Shown here piece by piece: positions 1 through 6,865 of a DNA stretch of 7,874 bases. The notes below the pieces were generated by a model. It did no database searches. It was not told the DNA's origin and worked only from the letters and a program-made list of their open reading frames with translations. The position numbers and the translations under genes were made by a program. The stretch spans positions 1 through 7,874 of the forward strand of contig JBDKGV010000166.1 in assembly GCA_039798005.1 (NCBI GenBank), in the 5' to 3' direction. Each line of letters starts with the position of its first letter. The first letter of the stretch is position 1. Source of the stretch: JBDKGV01 sp039798005. GTDB lineage: Bacteria; Fibrobacterota; Fibrobacteria; UBA5070.

Positions 1-431
1 CGCAGGAACGCACTCTCCCCCATCGCCAGAATCCCATAAAAGAACGCCACCGGAAGCGCCGCCCCCACGGTCGCCACCACGCTTGCGCCCAAGGCCCCCA
101 AGCACCCGATAGCCACCAGCACATTGGCCAAGTAGAGCGGATGTCCGAACCATCGATACGGCCCACCGCAAGCCCGGACTGGGGCCGCAAGCACGGCGCC
201 GCGGGTATGCCGACCAATGAAGGTGCGGGCCCAGATCCTCAACCCCAAACCCAAGGAAAGCGGTGCCAGGGACCACCACGGCGCATCGGGCCGCCTTTCC
301 CAAAGCAGGCCCGCCCCGCCAAGCCCCAGAGCACTCACGAGGAATCCACGCCACCGGTAGGCCCATGCAAACAGCGGATGACGGAACCAACCGGACATGG
401 GACCAAATATGCCAACGAATCCTTCGGCCAT
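1..431 (-). CDS. Membrane methyltransferase-like protein (ICMT/PEMT type), 3' end outside the window
   Basis: Reading from 431 down to the left edge gives 143 residues of a polytopic membrane protein. The last third has the hallmark of the isoprenylcysteine/phospholipid methyltransferase superfamily: RIWARTFIGRHTRG, then GGPYRWFGHPLYLANVL (the GPY..xHPLYL signature), a hydrophobic stretch, and GESAFLR, which resembles the family's Glu-containing 'EExxL' end. Known members transfer a methyl group from S-adenosylmethionine to lipid-like or prenylated substrates in the inner membrane; the substrate here is unknown. The first hydrophobic segment is near residues 28-42 (GFLVSALGLGGAGLL). ATG at 431 is chosen because AGG lies 7 nt upstream (439-441) and it is the first ATG in the frame. 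The frame stays open far upstream, so the GTG at 473 cannot be excluded. The usual RHP or RNP is GHP here. The gene is divergent from the small membrane protein at 516. Confidence 0.75.
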   Translation of the reverse strand, partial: MAEGFVGIFGPMSGWFRHPLFAWAYRWRGFLVSALGLGGAGLLWERRPDAPWWSLAPLSLGLGLRIWARTFIGRHTRGAVLAAPVRACGGPYRWFGHPLYLANVLVAIGCLGALGASVVATVGAALPVAFFYGILAMGESAFL

Positions 432-515
432 TGTAAAACCTGTGTCATCCGGAAATATCGCCCAGTCAGGCACTGTATCTTGGTCCCCGTGAACGAACGA
501 GGCAAATGTCTGGCA
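432..515. promoter_or_regulatory. Divergent intergenic spacer, probable promoters in both directions
   Basis: These 84 bp separate two divergently transcribed genes and are visibly more AT-rich than the flanking coding sequence (TTGTAAAACC at 431-440, GGAAATATCG at 451-460, TGTATCTTGG near 474-483). A plus-strand pair TTGTAA (431-436) and AAATAT (453-458) with 16-bp spacing is only a weak sigma-70 match. The promoter role is inferred mainly from the divergent layout. No clear operator repeat was seen. Confidence 0.3.
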
Positions 516-866
516 ATGCCCTGCAATATCGGCCGCAGGGCGCGTCGTATGCGGCTTGTCGCGGGGCTCTTCGCCTTGGGCGCGGCATTGGTGCTGGGAG
601 CCATGATCTGGAGCCAACAGGAAGACGCGTGGTGGCGTCTTATGGTCTTTCCCCCGCTCTTCATGGGTTTCCTGGGCATTTTTCAATCCCGCAGCGGAAT
701 CTGTGCCGCCTATTCCCTCATGGGGCTTTGGGAATGCCCCACAGGTACCGCCCAAAAGATCCCCGATCCTCGGATTGAAAACCAATTCAAGGAATTGGCC
801 AAACGTCTCCTGATCGCATCCTTTCTGATCTCCTCTCTTTTGGTTGGCATTTTTATCGCCCTCTGA
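516..866 (+). CDS. Small conserved-looking membrane protein with N-terminal CNIG motif, function unknown
   Basis: The 116-residue product starts MPCNIGRRARRMR, a Cys-Asn-Ile-Gly motif followed by a basic patch. It then has three hydrophobic segments: about residues 13-31 (LVAGLFALGAALVLGAM), 41-58 (LMVFPPLFMGFLGIFQ) and 98-115 (LLIASFLISSLLVGIFIA). The short soluble link between segments 2 and 3 contains two further Cys (in SGICAAY and WECPTG) and a charged stretch PDPRIENQFKELAKR. I do not recognise a named family with certainty. The overall form, CN(I/L)G-basic-TM-WWR-TM-QxRxGxC, resembles unannotated small membrane proteins seen in several Gram-negative groups. The frame is open back to 141, but that part is antisense to the methyltransferase gene. 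ATG 516 is preferred because GAGG (499-502) lies upstream and the protein-like sequence begins there; ATG 549 is an alternative. It lies 57 nt before the efflux operon on the same strand and could be co-transcribed. Confidence 0.7.
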   Translation: MPCNIGRRARRMRLVAGLFALGAALVLGAMIWSQQEDAWWRLMVFPPLFMGFLGIFQSRSGICAAYSLMGLWECPTGTAQKIPDPRIENQFKELAKRLLIASFLISSLLVGIFIAL

Positions 867-923
867 CCCATTTTGGGGGAATCCCTCCAGCCATTGACTC
901 GTCATTTCCCTGTGAGAACTCCA
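867..923 (+). other. Short spacer before the export operon
   Basis: These 57 bp hold the sequence between the small membrane protein's stop and the TolC-like start. A CCC-ATTTT-GGG element (868-878) is too short for a convincing terminator and has no T-run after it. No sigma-70 promoter stands out, so the export operon may be read from the promoter upstream of 516. The frame of the next gene is open here from a TTG at 873, but this segment encodes nothing like a signal peptide. Confidence 0.3.
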
Positions 924-2447
924 ATGCATCCCTCCGGAACCACCAGTCATCGCCTTGGACTGGCCTTCGCTTGCCTGACGGTGGCATCCATGGCCCAAGG
1001 CAATTCACCGGAAGAGCCTTTCCTGCGCCAGATGATGCTGCGCCACCCGTCCATCCAAGCGGAAAGTCTCTCCGTTGCAGGAACGGTCGCGATGCGGGAA
1101 GGGGCTGCCAGCCTGCTGCTGCCTCAGTTCCAGATCGGTGCCAAAGCCGATGCGAACACCGACTTCGCCGGCACCAAAAACGCACTGGGCCAGGGAACCG
1201 CCACGGCAACCCAATTGCTCCCCACCGGAGGCACGCTTTCCGGGCAGGCGTTGCTGCAACGCAGTTGGACTTCCGTCCCCGTCAAGACCAGTTCGGCATG
1301 GAATCCCGCCATCCAAGCCCTTGCCGACACCCTCGGGCTTGCGCTCCCTCCCTCGACCACCACGACGGGCGGCAGTTCGACCCGCGACACCCTGGGCCTT
1401 GAAGTCGCCTTCATGCAACCCTTGCTCAAAGGGTTTGGCGCCTCGAACACGACCTTCTACAATGTCGAGCAGGCGCAATTGAACCAAAAGGTTCAGACCC
1501 AAGCGAGCCGCGCTCAAATCCTCTCCTTGATTTCCCAAGGGCGAAAAGCCTGGTGGAACCAGCGCGCCTACGAGGCCATCCTTGCGGCCCGCAGCCAGGA
1601 CACATCACGTACGCTGAGACTTTTGCAAGCCACAAGGCAGCGCCGTTCCGAAGGATCCGCAAGCAACCTCGACACGCTCCAGGCGTGGGCCGACCATCTT
1701 CAGGCGCGCAGCGAATGGCTGTCGGCCTGGACCGATGCCCGCAGTGGCGCCGTCAATCTGGGAGCCTACCTCGACACCACCGAGGTCTGGATCGGCACGC
1801 CGGGCGACACCGCGATGCTGCTTCCCCCGTCTGTGCTTTCCAGCGCCCAAGCCTCCCCCGACAGCCTGATCGAACTGGCCCAGGCCCAAGCCCCTGACAT
1901 CGCCCAAGCCCTTGCCTTGGAAGAGAAGGCCCGCAGTGAAGAGCTCTACCGATCCCGGCAAAGCCTTCCCCAACTGGATGCCGGTGTCTACGCCAGAAAA
2001 GGCCTGCTCCCCGAGGATGCCAACCCCAGCGGCATCCAATTCGGCGCCCGCGCCACCTTCCTGTGGAACATTCCCGATGGAGTCAACCGAGCCACCGCCA
2101 AGAAGGCCATTCTGGACCTTCGCAAGACCGGCATCGCCGCGCTCAAGGCCCGCCGCGACCTCAAGCGAAGCCTCGTGCGGCTGACCGAAGATGGCCGTTC
2201 CCGACGCCAATCGCTCGAACTCGCCCTGCTTGTGATCCAAGCCCAAGCGGCTCGATTGCAGGCCGCCGAAACCGGCTATCGGGACGGTTCCGCCTCGTGG
2301 AGCGACTTGGCTCTTGCGCGTCGCGAATGGCTCAATTCCCTGACCAGCGCCTGGAGCGCCATGGCCACCTTGCAGGCAGGCGAATCCGATCTTCAATCAT
2401 TGACTGGCACCGGCCCCTCGACACTTGGCTGGAACTGGGGAAATTGA
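924..2447 (+). CDS. TolC-family outer-membrane efflux protein
   Basis: This 507-residue protein is the outer-membrane exit duct of the export system encoded by the operon. A signal peptide covers about residues 1-24 (HRLGLAFACLTVASMA, with likely cleavage after SMA). Two OEP repeats follow. The first covers about 33-290 and contains FMQPLLKGFG (163-172), a typical TolC-family strand-helix junction, then the Ala/Gln/Arg-rich helices. The second covers about 312-495 and contains QLDAGVYARKGL, FGARATFLWNIPDG, and the C-terminal YRDGSASWSDLALARREWL (452-470), the family's 'YxxGxxs..dll.a...l' helix. Length is normal for the family (about 420-520). The reading frame extends back to a TTG at 873, but ATG 924 places the signal peptide properly at the N-terminus and has a weak GAGA (914-917) upstream. 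The first extracellular loop region (about 112-155) is unusually long and Ser/Thr-rich. Its stop is 1 nt before the adaptor's ATG, so the two are probably coupled. Confidence 0.93.
   Translation: MHPSGTTSHRLGLAFACLTVASMAQGNSPEEPFLRQMMLRHPSIQAESLSVAGTVAMREGAASLLLPQFQIGAKADANTDFAGTKNALGQGTATATQLLPTGGTLSGQALLQRSWTSVPVKTSSAWNPAIQALADTLGLALPPSTTTTGGSSTRDTLGLEVAFMQPLLKGFGASNTTFYNVEQAQLNQKVQTQASRAQILSLISQGRKAWWNQRAYEAILAARSQDTSRTLRLLQATRQRRSEGSASNLDTLQAWADHLQARSEWLSAWTDARSGAVNLGAYLDTTEVWIGTPGDTAMLLPPSVLSSAQASPDSLIELAQAQAPDIAQALALEEKARSEELYRSRQSLPQLDAGVYARKGLLPEDANPSGIQFGARATFLWNIPDGVNRATAKKAILDLRKTGIAALKARRDLKRSLVRLTEDGRSRRQSLELALLVIQAQAARLQAAETGYRDGSASWSDLALARREWLNSLTSAWSAMATLQAGESDLQSLTGTGPSTLGWNWGN
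2437..2441 (+). promoter_or_regulatory. Shine-Dalgarno that fixes the adaptor start
   Basis: GGGGA, inside the last codons of the TolC-like gene, lies 7 nt before ATG 2449. This supports 2449 rather than the upstream in-frame TTG at 2425, which would bury the lipoprotein signal behind eight extra residues. Confidence 0.75.
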
Positions 2448-2448
2448 C

Positions 2449-3711
2449 ATGCGACACCTGAAGCGACATATCGCCCTGCTGGGCCTCGGCTCCTTGATCC
2501 TGTTGGGCTGCTCCGGAAAAAAGGACGGCAACGCACCTGCCCGCAGCGGCGTGGCAGGCCCGGCGGCCCTGCGCGACGTGGCACGCCTGACCGGCACCAT
2601 CCAGCCCATGGATTCGGTGCAGCTCAAAAGCGAGGTCAGCGGCCAGATCAAGCGCATGCTTGTGAAGGAAGGCGCCTTTGTCAAGAAGGGCGATCTTCTT
2701 CTGGAGATCGACCGGGAACAGCTCGAACTGCGCCATTCCCAGCTTGGCATCGCCTTGGAAAAGGCCCGTCTGGATCTGCGTTCGGCCGAGCGCGATCTGG
2801 CTCGCGCCCAGAGCCAATTGGCCAGCGGCACCGCAAGCCACGATCGGGTCCAGGACACGGAAATCCTTCGAGACAAGGCAAGGCTTTCCGTCAAGAACGC
2901 CGAGCTCGACCTGCGCAGCAACGCCAAGGATCTGGCCAACACCCGCATTCTTGCGCCCCAGGATGGCCAGCTCATCCGGCTCAATGTCACCACAGGCGAA
3001 GTGGCCATTTCCGCGGCCTCGGCATCGGGAGGAAACGTCCTTGGCGTGATCGCCGACCCGTCCCGGCTCAAGGTCGTGGTGGAAGTCAGCGAGCTCGACT
3101 ACCCTCGCCTCAAACTTGGCCAATCCGTGGAGATCTCGACCGAATCCCAGAGCGACCGCCTGATCGAAGGAACCGTCAGCTACATCCCTCCCAGCGCCCG
3201 GGCATCCTCCAGCAATTCCCAGGTCATGATCTTCCCCGTGCAGGTCGCGCTCAACCTCGCCGCACCGACGCGAAGTCTCCTGGAAGTCGCCTCCAGTCCC
3301 GCCGGACGCGGGGGCTCCGGCAAGCGCGGCCCGAAGGGCAATCGCGATTCGAGCAAGGTCGCCTCCAAGGATTCGTCGAATCCCGGCAAACGCACCGGGC
3401 GCAAGGCATCGGTTGACACATCCAAGATCCAGCTCGTGTCGGGCATGACGGTGAATGTCGATTTCGTCTTCCTCGAGCGCAAGGCGGCCTTGGCGGTTCC
3501 CTACGACCTTGTCCAAACCTCGACCGACGGGGCTCGCAAGACCGTGCGCGTGCGCGGTGAAAAGGGACTGCGCCCCCAGCCCGTCAAGGTCGGCGCCACC
3601 GATTACCGTTCCATCGAGATCCTCGAAGGACTCAAGGCCGGCGACTCGGTCTTTGCGGCTTCCGACTCGGCCAAATCCGGCGCGAAGAAGGGTGCCGGAG
3701 GGCCTCCATGA
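2449..3711 (+). CDS. Membrane-fusion (HlyD/MacA-type) periplasmic adaptor lipoprotein
   Basis: This 420-residue protein would bridge the ABC permeases and the TolC-like channel. It begins with a lipoprotein signal, LILLGC with the lipidated Cys at 21, followed by SGKK. Domains in order: lipoyl half at about 55-88 (SEVSGQIKRMLVKEGAFVKK, GDLLLEID); an alpha-hairpin at about 89-165 rich in Leu/Arg/Glu heptads; the second lipoyl half ILAPQDGQLIRLNVTTGEVA (167-186); a beta-barrel domain at about 206-342; and a membrane-proximal domain from AVPYDLV (349) to the end. At the hairpin tip, R119 and S130 have the same spacing as the Arg and Ser of the AcrA/MacA 'RLS' motif, with L124 one position off, which supports TolC docking. 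Odd: residues about 281-326 are a Gly/Ser/Lys/Arg-rich insertion in the beta-barrel domain, and the C-terminal tail is also Lys/Gly-rich. The last codons overlap the ATPase start (ATGA). Confidence 0.95.
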   Translation: MRHLKRHIALLGLGSLILLGCSGKKDGNAPARSGVAGPAALRDVARLTGTIQPMDSVQLKSEVSGQIKRMLVKEGAFVKKGDLLLEIDREQLELRHSQLGIALEKARLDLRSAERDLARAQSQLASGTASHDRVQDTEILRDKARLSVKNAELDLRSNAKDLANTRILAPQDGQLIRLNVTTGEVAISAASASGGNVLGVIADPSRLKVVVEVSELDYPRLKLGQSVEISTESQSDRLIEGTVSYIPPSARASSSNSQVMIFPVQVALNLAAPTRSLLEVASSPAGRGGSGKRGPKGNRDSSKVASKDSSNPGKRTGRKASVDTSKIQLVSGMTVNVDFVFLERKAALAVPYDLVQTSTDGARKTVRVRGEKGLRPQPVKVGATDYRSIEILEGLKAGDSVFAASDSAKSGAKKGAGGPP

Positions 3712-4397
3712 TGGCTGACCTCGTCATCGAAACCAAGGACCTGCGCAAGAGCTACAAGCTGGGCAAGGAGGACGTGCCGGTGCTGCACGGCATCGACTTC
3801 CGCTTGCCCAAAGGGGACTATGCCGCCATCATGGGCCCCTCGGGAAGCGGCAAGAGCACGATGCTCAACATCCTTGGCTGCCTCGATCGCCCGACCTCAG
3901 GCCAGTGCCTGATCGCAGGCCGCGACACCGCCAAGCTCTCCGAGAACCAACTGGCCGAACTTCGTTGCCGGGAGATCGGATTCGTCTTCCAAGCCTTCAA
4001 TCTGCTGCCTCGCCTGACCTTGCGGGAGAACATTGAGCTGCCCCTGCAGTACTTGGGCATCAGCCGCAAAGACCGCCGCAAGCGCACCGACGAGGTCATG
4101 CAACGCTTGGGTCTTGGGGAACGCGGCGATCACCTGCCCAGCGAGGTCTCGGGTGGCCAGAAGCAGCGCGCGGCCATCGCCCGGGCCCTGGTGAAACGAC
4201 CGGCACTCCTGCTTGCCGACGAGCCCACCGGCAACCTCGACTCCACCACCACCGAAGAGGTGATGGACATCTTCGACGAACTGCATCGCGAAGGCAACAC
4301 CATCCTTTTGATCACCCATGAAGCCGATGTGGCGGCCCGCACCCGTGCCGAGTGGCACATCCGCGATGGCCTGATCACGGCCCTGCGAGGCGCCTGA
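3708..4397 (+). CDS. ABC transporter ATPase, MacB/LolD family
   Basis: This 229-residue nucleotide-binding subunit would power the export complex on the cytoplasmic face. All catalytic motifs are intact: Walker A GPSGSGKST (43-51), Q-loop Gln95 in GFVFQAFNLLPRLT, signature VSGGQKQR (147-154; Val replaces the common Leu), Walker B LLLADEP with Asp171 and catalytic Glu172, D-loop TGNLD (174-178), and H-loop His204 in LITHE. The FNLLPRLT and ADEPTGNLDS stretches and the length are typical of the MacB/LolD/FtsE group, which pairs with FtsX-type permeases. It is a stand-alone ATPase rather than being fused to a permease as in E. coli MacB. GGAGG (3697-3701) lies 6 nt before ATG 3708. ATG 3711 follows directly and is an equally possible start, giving one residue less. 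The start overlaps the adaptor stop by 4 nt. Confidence 0.97.
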   Translation: MMADLVIETKDLRKSYKLGKEDVPVLHGIDFRLPKGDYAAIMGPSGSGKSTMLNILGCLDRPTSGQCLIAGRDTAKLSENQLAELRCREIGFVFQAFNLLPRLTLRENIELPLQYLGISRKDRRKRTDEVMQRLGLGERGDHLPSEVSGGQKQRAAIARALVKRPALLLADEPTGNLDSTTTEEVMDIFDELHREGNTILLITHEADVAARTRAEWHIRDGLITALRGA

Positions 4398-5624
4398 GTG
4401 GATTCCCAGGTCGGGTACGGATGGCGACTGCCTTTCCAGTTGGCACTTTCCGAGCTTTCCAGCCATCGGATGCGTTCCTTCCTCTCGACCTTCGCGGTCT
4501 TTCTGGGAGTGGCGGCCCTGCTTGTCATGACCTCGTTCTCACGCGGCATGGAATCCCAGAACCGCCAGACCTTCCTGCAGATGGGGGGCGCCCAGGTCGT
4601 CCCGATCCAAACCGTCCAGGCCAAGGATCAGGCCGAGCAGACCCGCTTTGCGAAATCGCCGGGCCTGTTGCTTTCCGACTTCAAGGCGCTGCAGGAGCGG
4701 ATTCCGGAAATCGAGATGATCCTGCCCGCCGCCACGTCCAACCTGCGCTTTCGAGCCGGAGGCAAGCGCATCCGCGGTCACGGCGTCGCACAGGGCTGGG
4801 ACAATTTTTCGATCTACAACTACCAACTGCAGGCCGCAAGCGAAGTCAACCGTGAGAACTGGGAAAAGGGGGCCGCCATCGCCCTGATCGGATCGCGCGT
4901 CGCCGATGACATCCGCAAGAATCTCAAGGCCGACCCCATCGGTCAGGAGCTTTCCCTCCAAGCCGGAGGCGGTCGCGTGAAGGTGGTGGGACTCATCAAG
5001 ACGGAGTCGAAATTCGACCGCCGCACCATGGAGATCAATGTGCCGCTGGCTTGGCTGATGCGCCAGCAAGGCACCGAAAACCCGGCCGTCACGGGTTCGG
5101 TCAAGATCCGCAACCTCGACGCGGTTCCCGCGACCATCGCAAGCATCAAGACCGAACTGCGCATCCTCCATCGCGGCGTGGAGGACGTCGACGTCTCCAC
5201 CAACGAGGATTTGATGAAAGACAGCCAGAATTCCATCAAGGTCATGGCCTTGGTGACCGGCGTGATCTCGGCCATCGCGCTGGTTTCCGGTGCCATCGGA
5301 ATCCTGAACATCCTCCTTTCCTCGCTTGCCTCCCGCATCCGGGAACTGGGCATCCAAAAGGCGCTCGGGGCCCCGTCCCGACTGCTCTTTCGCCAAGTCT
5401 TCCTGGAATCGCTTCTGGTCTCCGGCGTGGGCGGCGCATTGGGATGCATCACCGGCATCCTTCCCGGCCTCATCGCCAAGGGCGCACTCCCCTTCCAACC
5501 GGAACTTGCGCTGTCCGACCTGTTGATGGGCCTTGGCCTTTCCCTCGGCATCGGTGTCGGCGCGGGTCTCCTGCCCGCCTTCAAGGCATCCCGCCTGGAT
5601 CCGGTGGAGGCGATGCGCTCATGA
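4398..5624 (+). CDS. ABC transporter permease 1, MacB/FtsX type
   Basis: This 408-residue inner-membrane permease has the MacB/LolC/LolE layout. An N-terminal amphipathic segment ends in LSSHRMRSFLSTF and leads into TM1 (about 29-46). A large periplasmic MacB_PCD-type domain (about 50-275) is followed by three C-terminal helices (about 281-308, 335-358 and 371-394), ending in FKASRLDPVEAMRS. The FtsX motif SRIRELGIQKALGA (312-325) is the cytoplasmic coupling region that contacts the ATPase. Start codon is GTG, directly abutting the ATPase TGA with no gap; GAGG (4387-4390) lies 7 nt upstream, so the unusual start is well supported. The periplasmic domain differs clearly from that of permease 2, which suggests the two form a heterodimer. 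The stop overlaps the permease 2 start (ATGA). Confidence 0.95.
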   Translation: MDSQVGYGWRLPFQLALSELSSHRMRSFLSTFAVFLGVAALLVMTSFSRGMESQNRQTFLQMGGAQVVPIQTVQAKDQAEQTRFAKSPGLLLSDFKALQERIPEIEMILPAATSNLRFRAGGKRIRGHGVAQGWDNFSIYNYQLQAASEVNRENWEKGAAIALIGSRVADDIRKNLKADPIGQELSLQAGGGRVKVVGLIKTESKFDRRTMEINVPLAWLMRQQGTENPAVTGSVKIRNLDAVPATIASIKTELRILHRGVEDVDVSTNEDLMKDSQNSIKVMALVTGVISAIALVSGAIGILNILLSSLASRIRELGIQKALGAPSRLLFRQVFLESLLVSGVGGALGCITGILPGLIAKGALPFQPELALSDLLMGLGLSLGIGVGAGLLPAFKASRLDPVEAMRS

Positions 5625-6865
5625 CCTCCTTCCTTGCCTCCATCTGGGTCGGAATGTCGGCGGCCTTGCGCGAAATGCGGGTGCAACCGCTTCGCTCGGC
5701 CCTGTCCATGACGGGCGTGGGCCTTGCCATCGCCGCCCTCACGGCGCTCCTGTCCATCATCGGTGGACTCAACCAGTTCATCCGCGTCTCTTCCGAGAAC
5801 ATGGGTGGCCCCGGTCGGTTCACGCTGCGCAGCCAGGAGGCGTCCACCCCGGCGGAGATCTTCCAATTCTCGCGCTCCCAAGGCACCCGCGCCGCCGACA
5901 TCCCAAACCTTGAAGAATCCATGGACGGCGCCGTCAACGGCATGAAGTCGGCAAGCCAATGGAACATGGCCAGTGCCGGAGGCATCCTGACTCGCGTCAA
6001 CATCAACGGCATCGACGAGGAATACCTCGACAGGCTCCTGAAGGTCAAGGTCGAGCAAGGCCGGCTCTTCACCAAGGAGGAATTCCTGCGCGGCGACCCC
6101 GTCTGCGTGCTGGGCTGGGAAGTCGCCGACCGCCTCGCGGGCAAGGCCCGCAGCCGAGGGGACTCGTTGGTGGGGTCGAGCATCCTGCTCTCCGGGGTGC
6201 GCTACCGCGTGATCGGGCGCATCACCATGGAAAGAAACGGCGGCTGGCGCTACGCCGTGGCCGCCTTCGTGCCTTGGAACGCCATGACGCGCTTCCATCT
6301 GGGGCCCAACCCCAAGCTGGACAACCTCCAACTGCAGGCCTCCTCGCCCGACAGCGTACAGGCCATGCTGCCTGCGCTCAACGCCGCGGTTCGCGGACTG
6401 CATCGCGGCGCCGAGGACTTCACCTTCGAACTCTTCAATTTCCTCAAGGAGTTCCAGGCGATGATCGGCAACGTCACGCTCCTTTTCTCCTTCGTGGCGG
6501 CCCTTTCCTTGGGCGTAGGGGCCTTGGGCATCTTCAACGTGATGCTTGCCAGCCTCAACGACCGGGTGCGCGAGGTGGGCGTGCGCAAGGCCCTTGGCGC
6601 CAAGCCCTTGGAAATCGGCGTCCAGTTCCTGGCCGAATCGATCACGCTGGCCATCGTCGGCGGACTTGTCGGAATGGCACTGGGAGCCTTTCCGCTCCTG
6701 CTGGGCGATGCCTTGGAGAAAAGTTTCAGTTTCCGCCCCCTGCTCGATCTCCCCACCGTCCTCAAAGCCTTGGGCATCACCATCGCCACGGGCGTCCTGT
6801 CGGGCCTTTACCCCGCTTGGAAGGCCATGCGCCTTGACCCGATCGAAGCCTTGCGGTACGAATAG
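5621..6865 (+). CDS. ABC transporter permease 2, MacB/FtsX type
   Basis: This 414-residue inner-membrane permease has the same fold as its neighbour. A short N-terminal helix MRVQPLRSALSMTG leads into TM1 (about 32-50). A periplasmic MacB_PCD-type domain (about 52-280) follows, then three C-terminal helices (about 284-309, 337-361 and 381-401) and the typical end AWKAMRLDPIEALRYE. The coupling motif is NDRVREVGVRKALGA (313-327). The open frame extends back to 5051, inside permease 1, but that part is a shadow. ATG 5621 is chosen because the real N-terminal helix begins there, GGAGG (5606-5610) lies 10 nt upstream, and it overlaps the permease 1 stop in ATGA. It is the last gene of the operon. 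An intact FtsX domain in both permeases argues against one being a degenerate copy. Confidence 0.95.
   Translation: MTSFLASIWVGMSAALREMRVQPLRSALSMTGVGLAIAALTALLSIIGGLNQFIRVSSENMGGPGRFTLRSQEASTPAEIFQFSRSQGTRAADIPNLEESMDGAVNGMKSASQWNMASAGGILTRVNINGIDEEYLDRLLKVKVEQGRLFTKEEFLRGDPVCVLGWEVADRLAGKARSRGDSLVGSSILLSGVRYRVIGRITMERNGGWRYAVAAFVPWNAMTRFHLGPNPKLDNLQLQASSPDSVQAMLPALNAAVRGLHRGAEDFTFELFNFLKEFQAMIGNVTLLFSFVAALSLGVGALGIFNVMLASLNDRVREVGVRKALGAKPLEIGVQFLAESITLAIVGGLVGMALGAFPLLLGDALEKSFSFRPLLDLPTVLKALGITIATGVLSGLYPAWKAMRLDPIEALRYE

Noticed and set aside
141..515. N-terminal extension of the small membrane protein back to ATG 141
   Set aside because: This part is antisense to the methyltransferase-like gene, is Pro/Gln-rich and low in hydrophobic structure, and the protein-like sequence only begins at 516.
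866..880. Possible terminator after the small membrane protein
   Set aside because: The stem is only 3 bp (CCC/GGG), with the T-run in the loop and none after it.
1605..2396. A 263-codon minus-strand open frame opposite the TolC-like gene
   Set aside because: Gly/Gln-rich, motif-free translation. It is explained by codon bias of the sense gene.
2332..3516. A 394-codon minus-strand open frame opposite the adaptor gene
   Set aside because: No recognisable domain or RBS. The sense strand encodes a full adaptor with lipobox and lipoyl motifs.
4146..4169. VSGGQ instead of LSGGQ in the ATPase signature as a sign of inactivity
   Set aside because: A hydrophobic change at this position is tolerated in active ABC ATPases, and all other catalytic residues are present.
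5051..5620. N-terminal extension of permease 2 inside permease 1
   Set aside because: The translation is Arg/His/Pro-rich shadow sequence. Permease-type N-terminus, SD and ATGA overlap all point to 5621.
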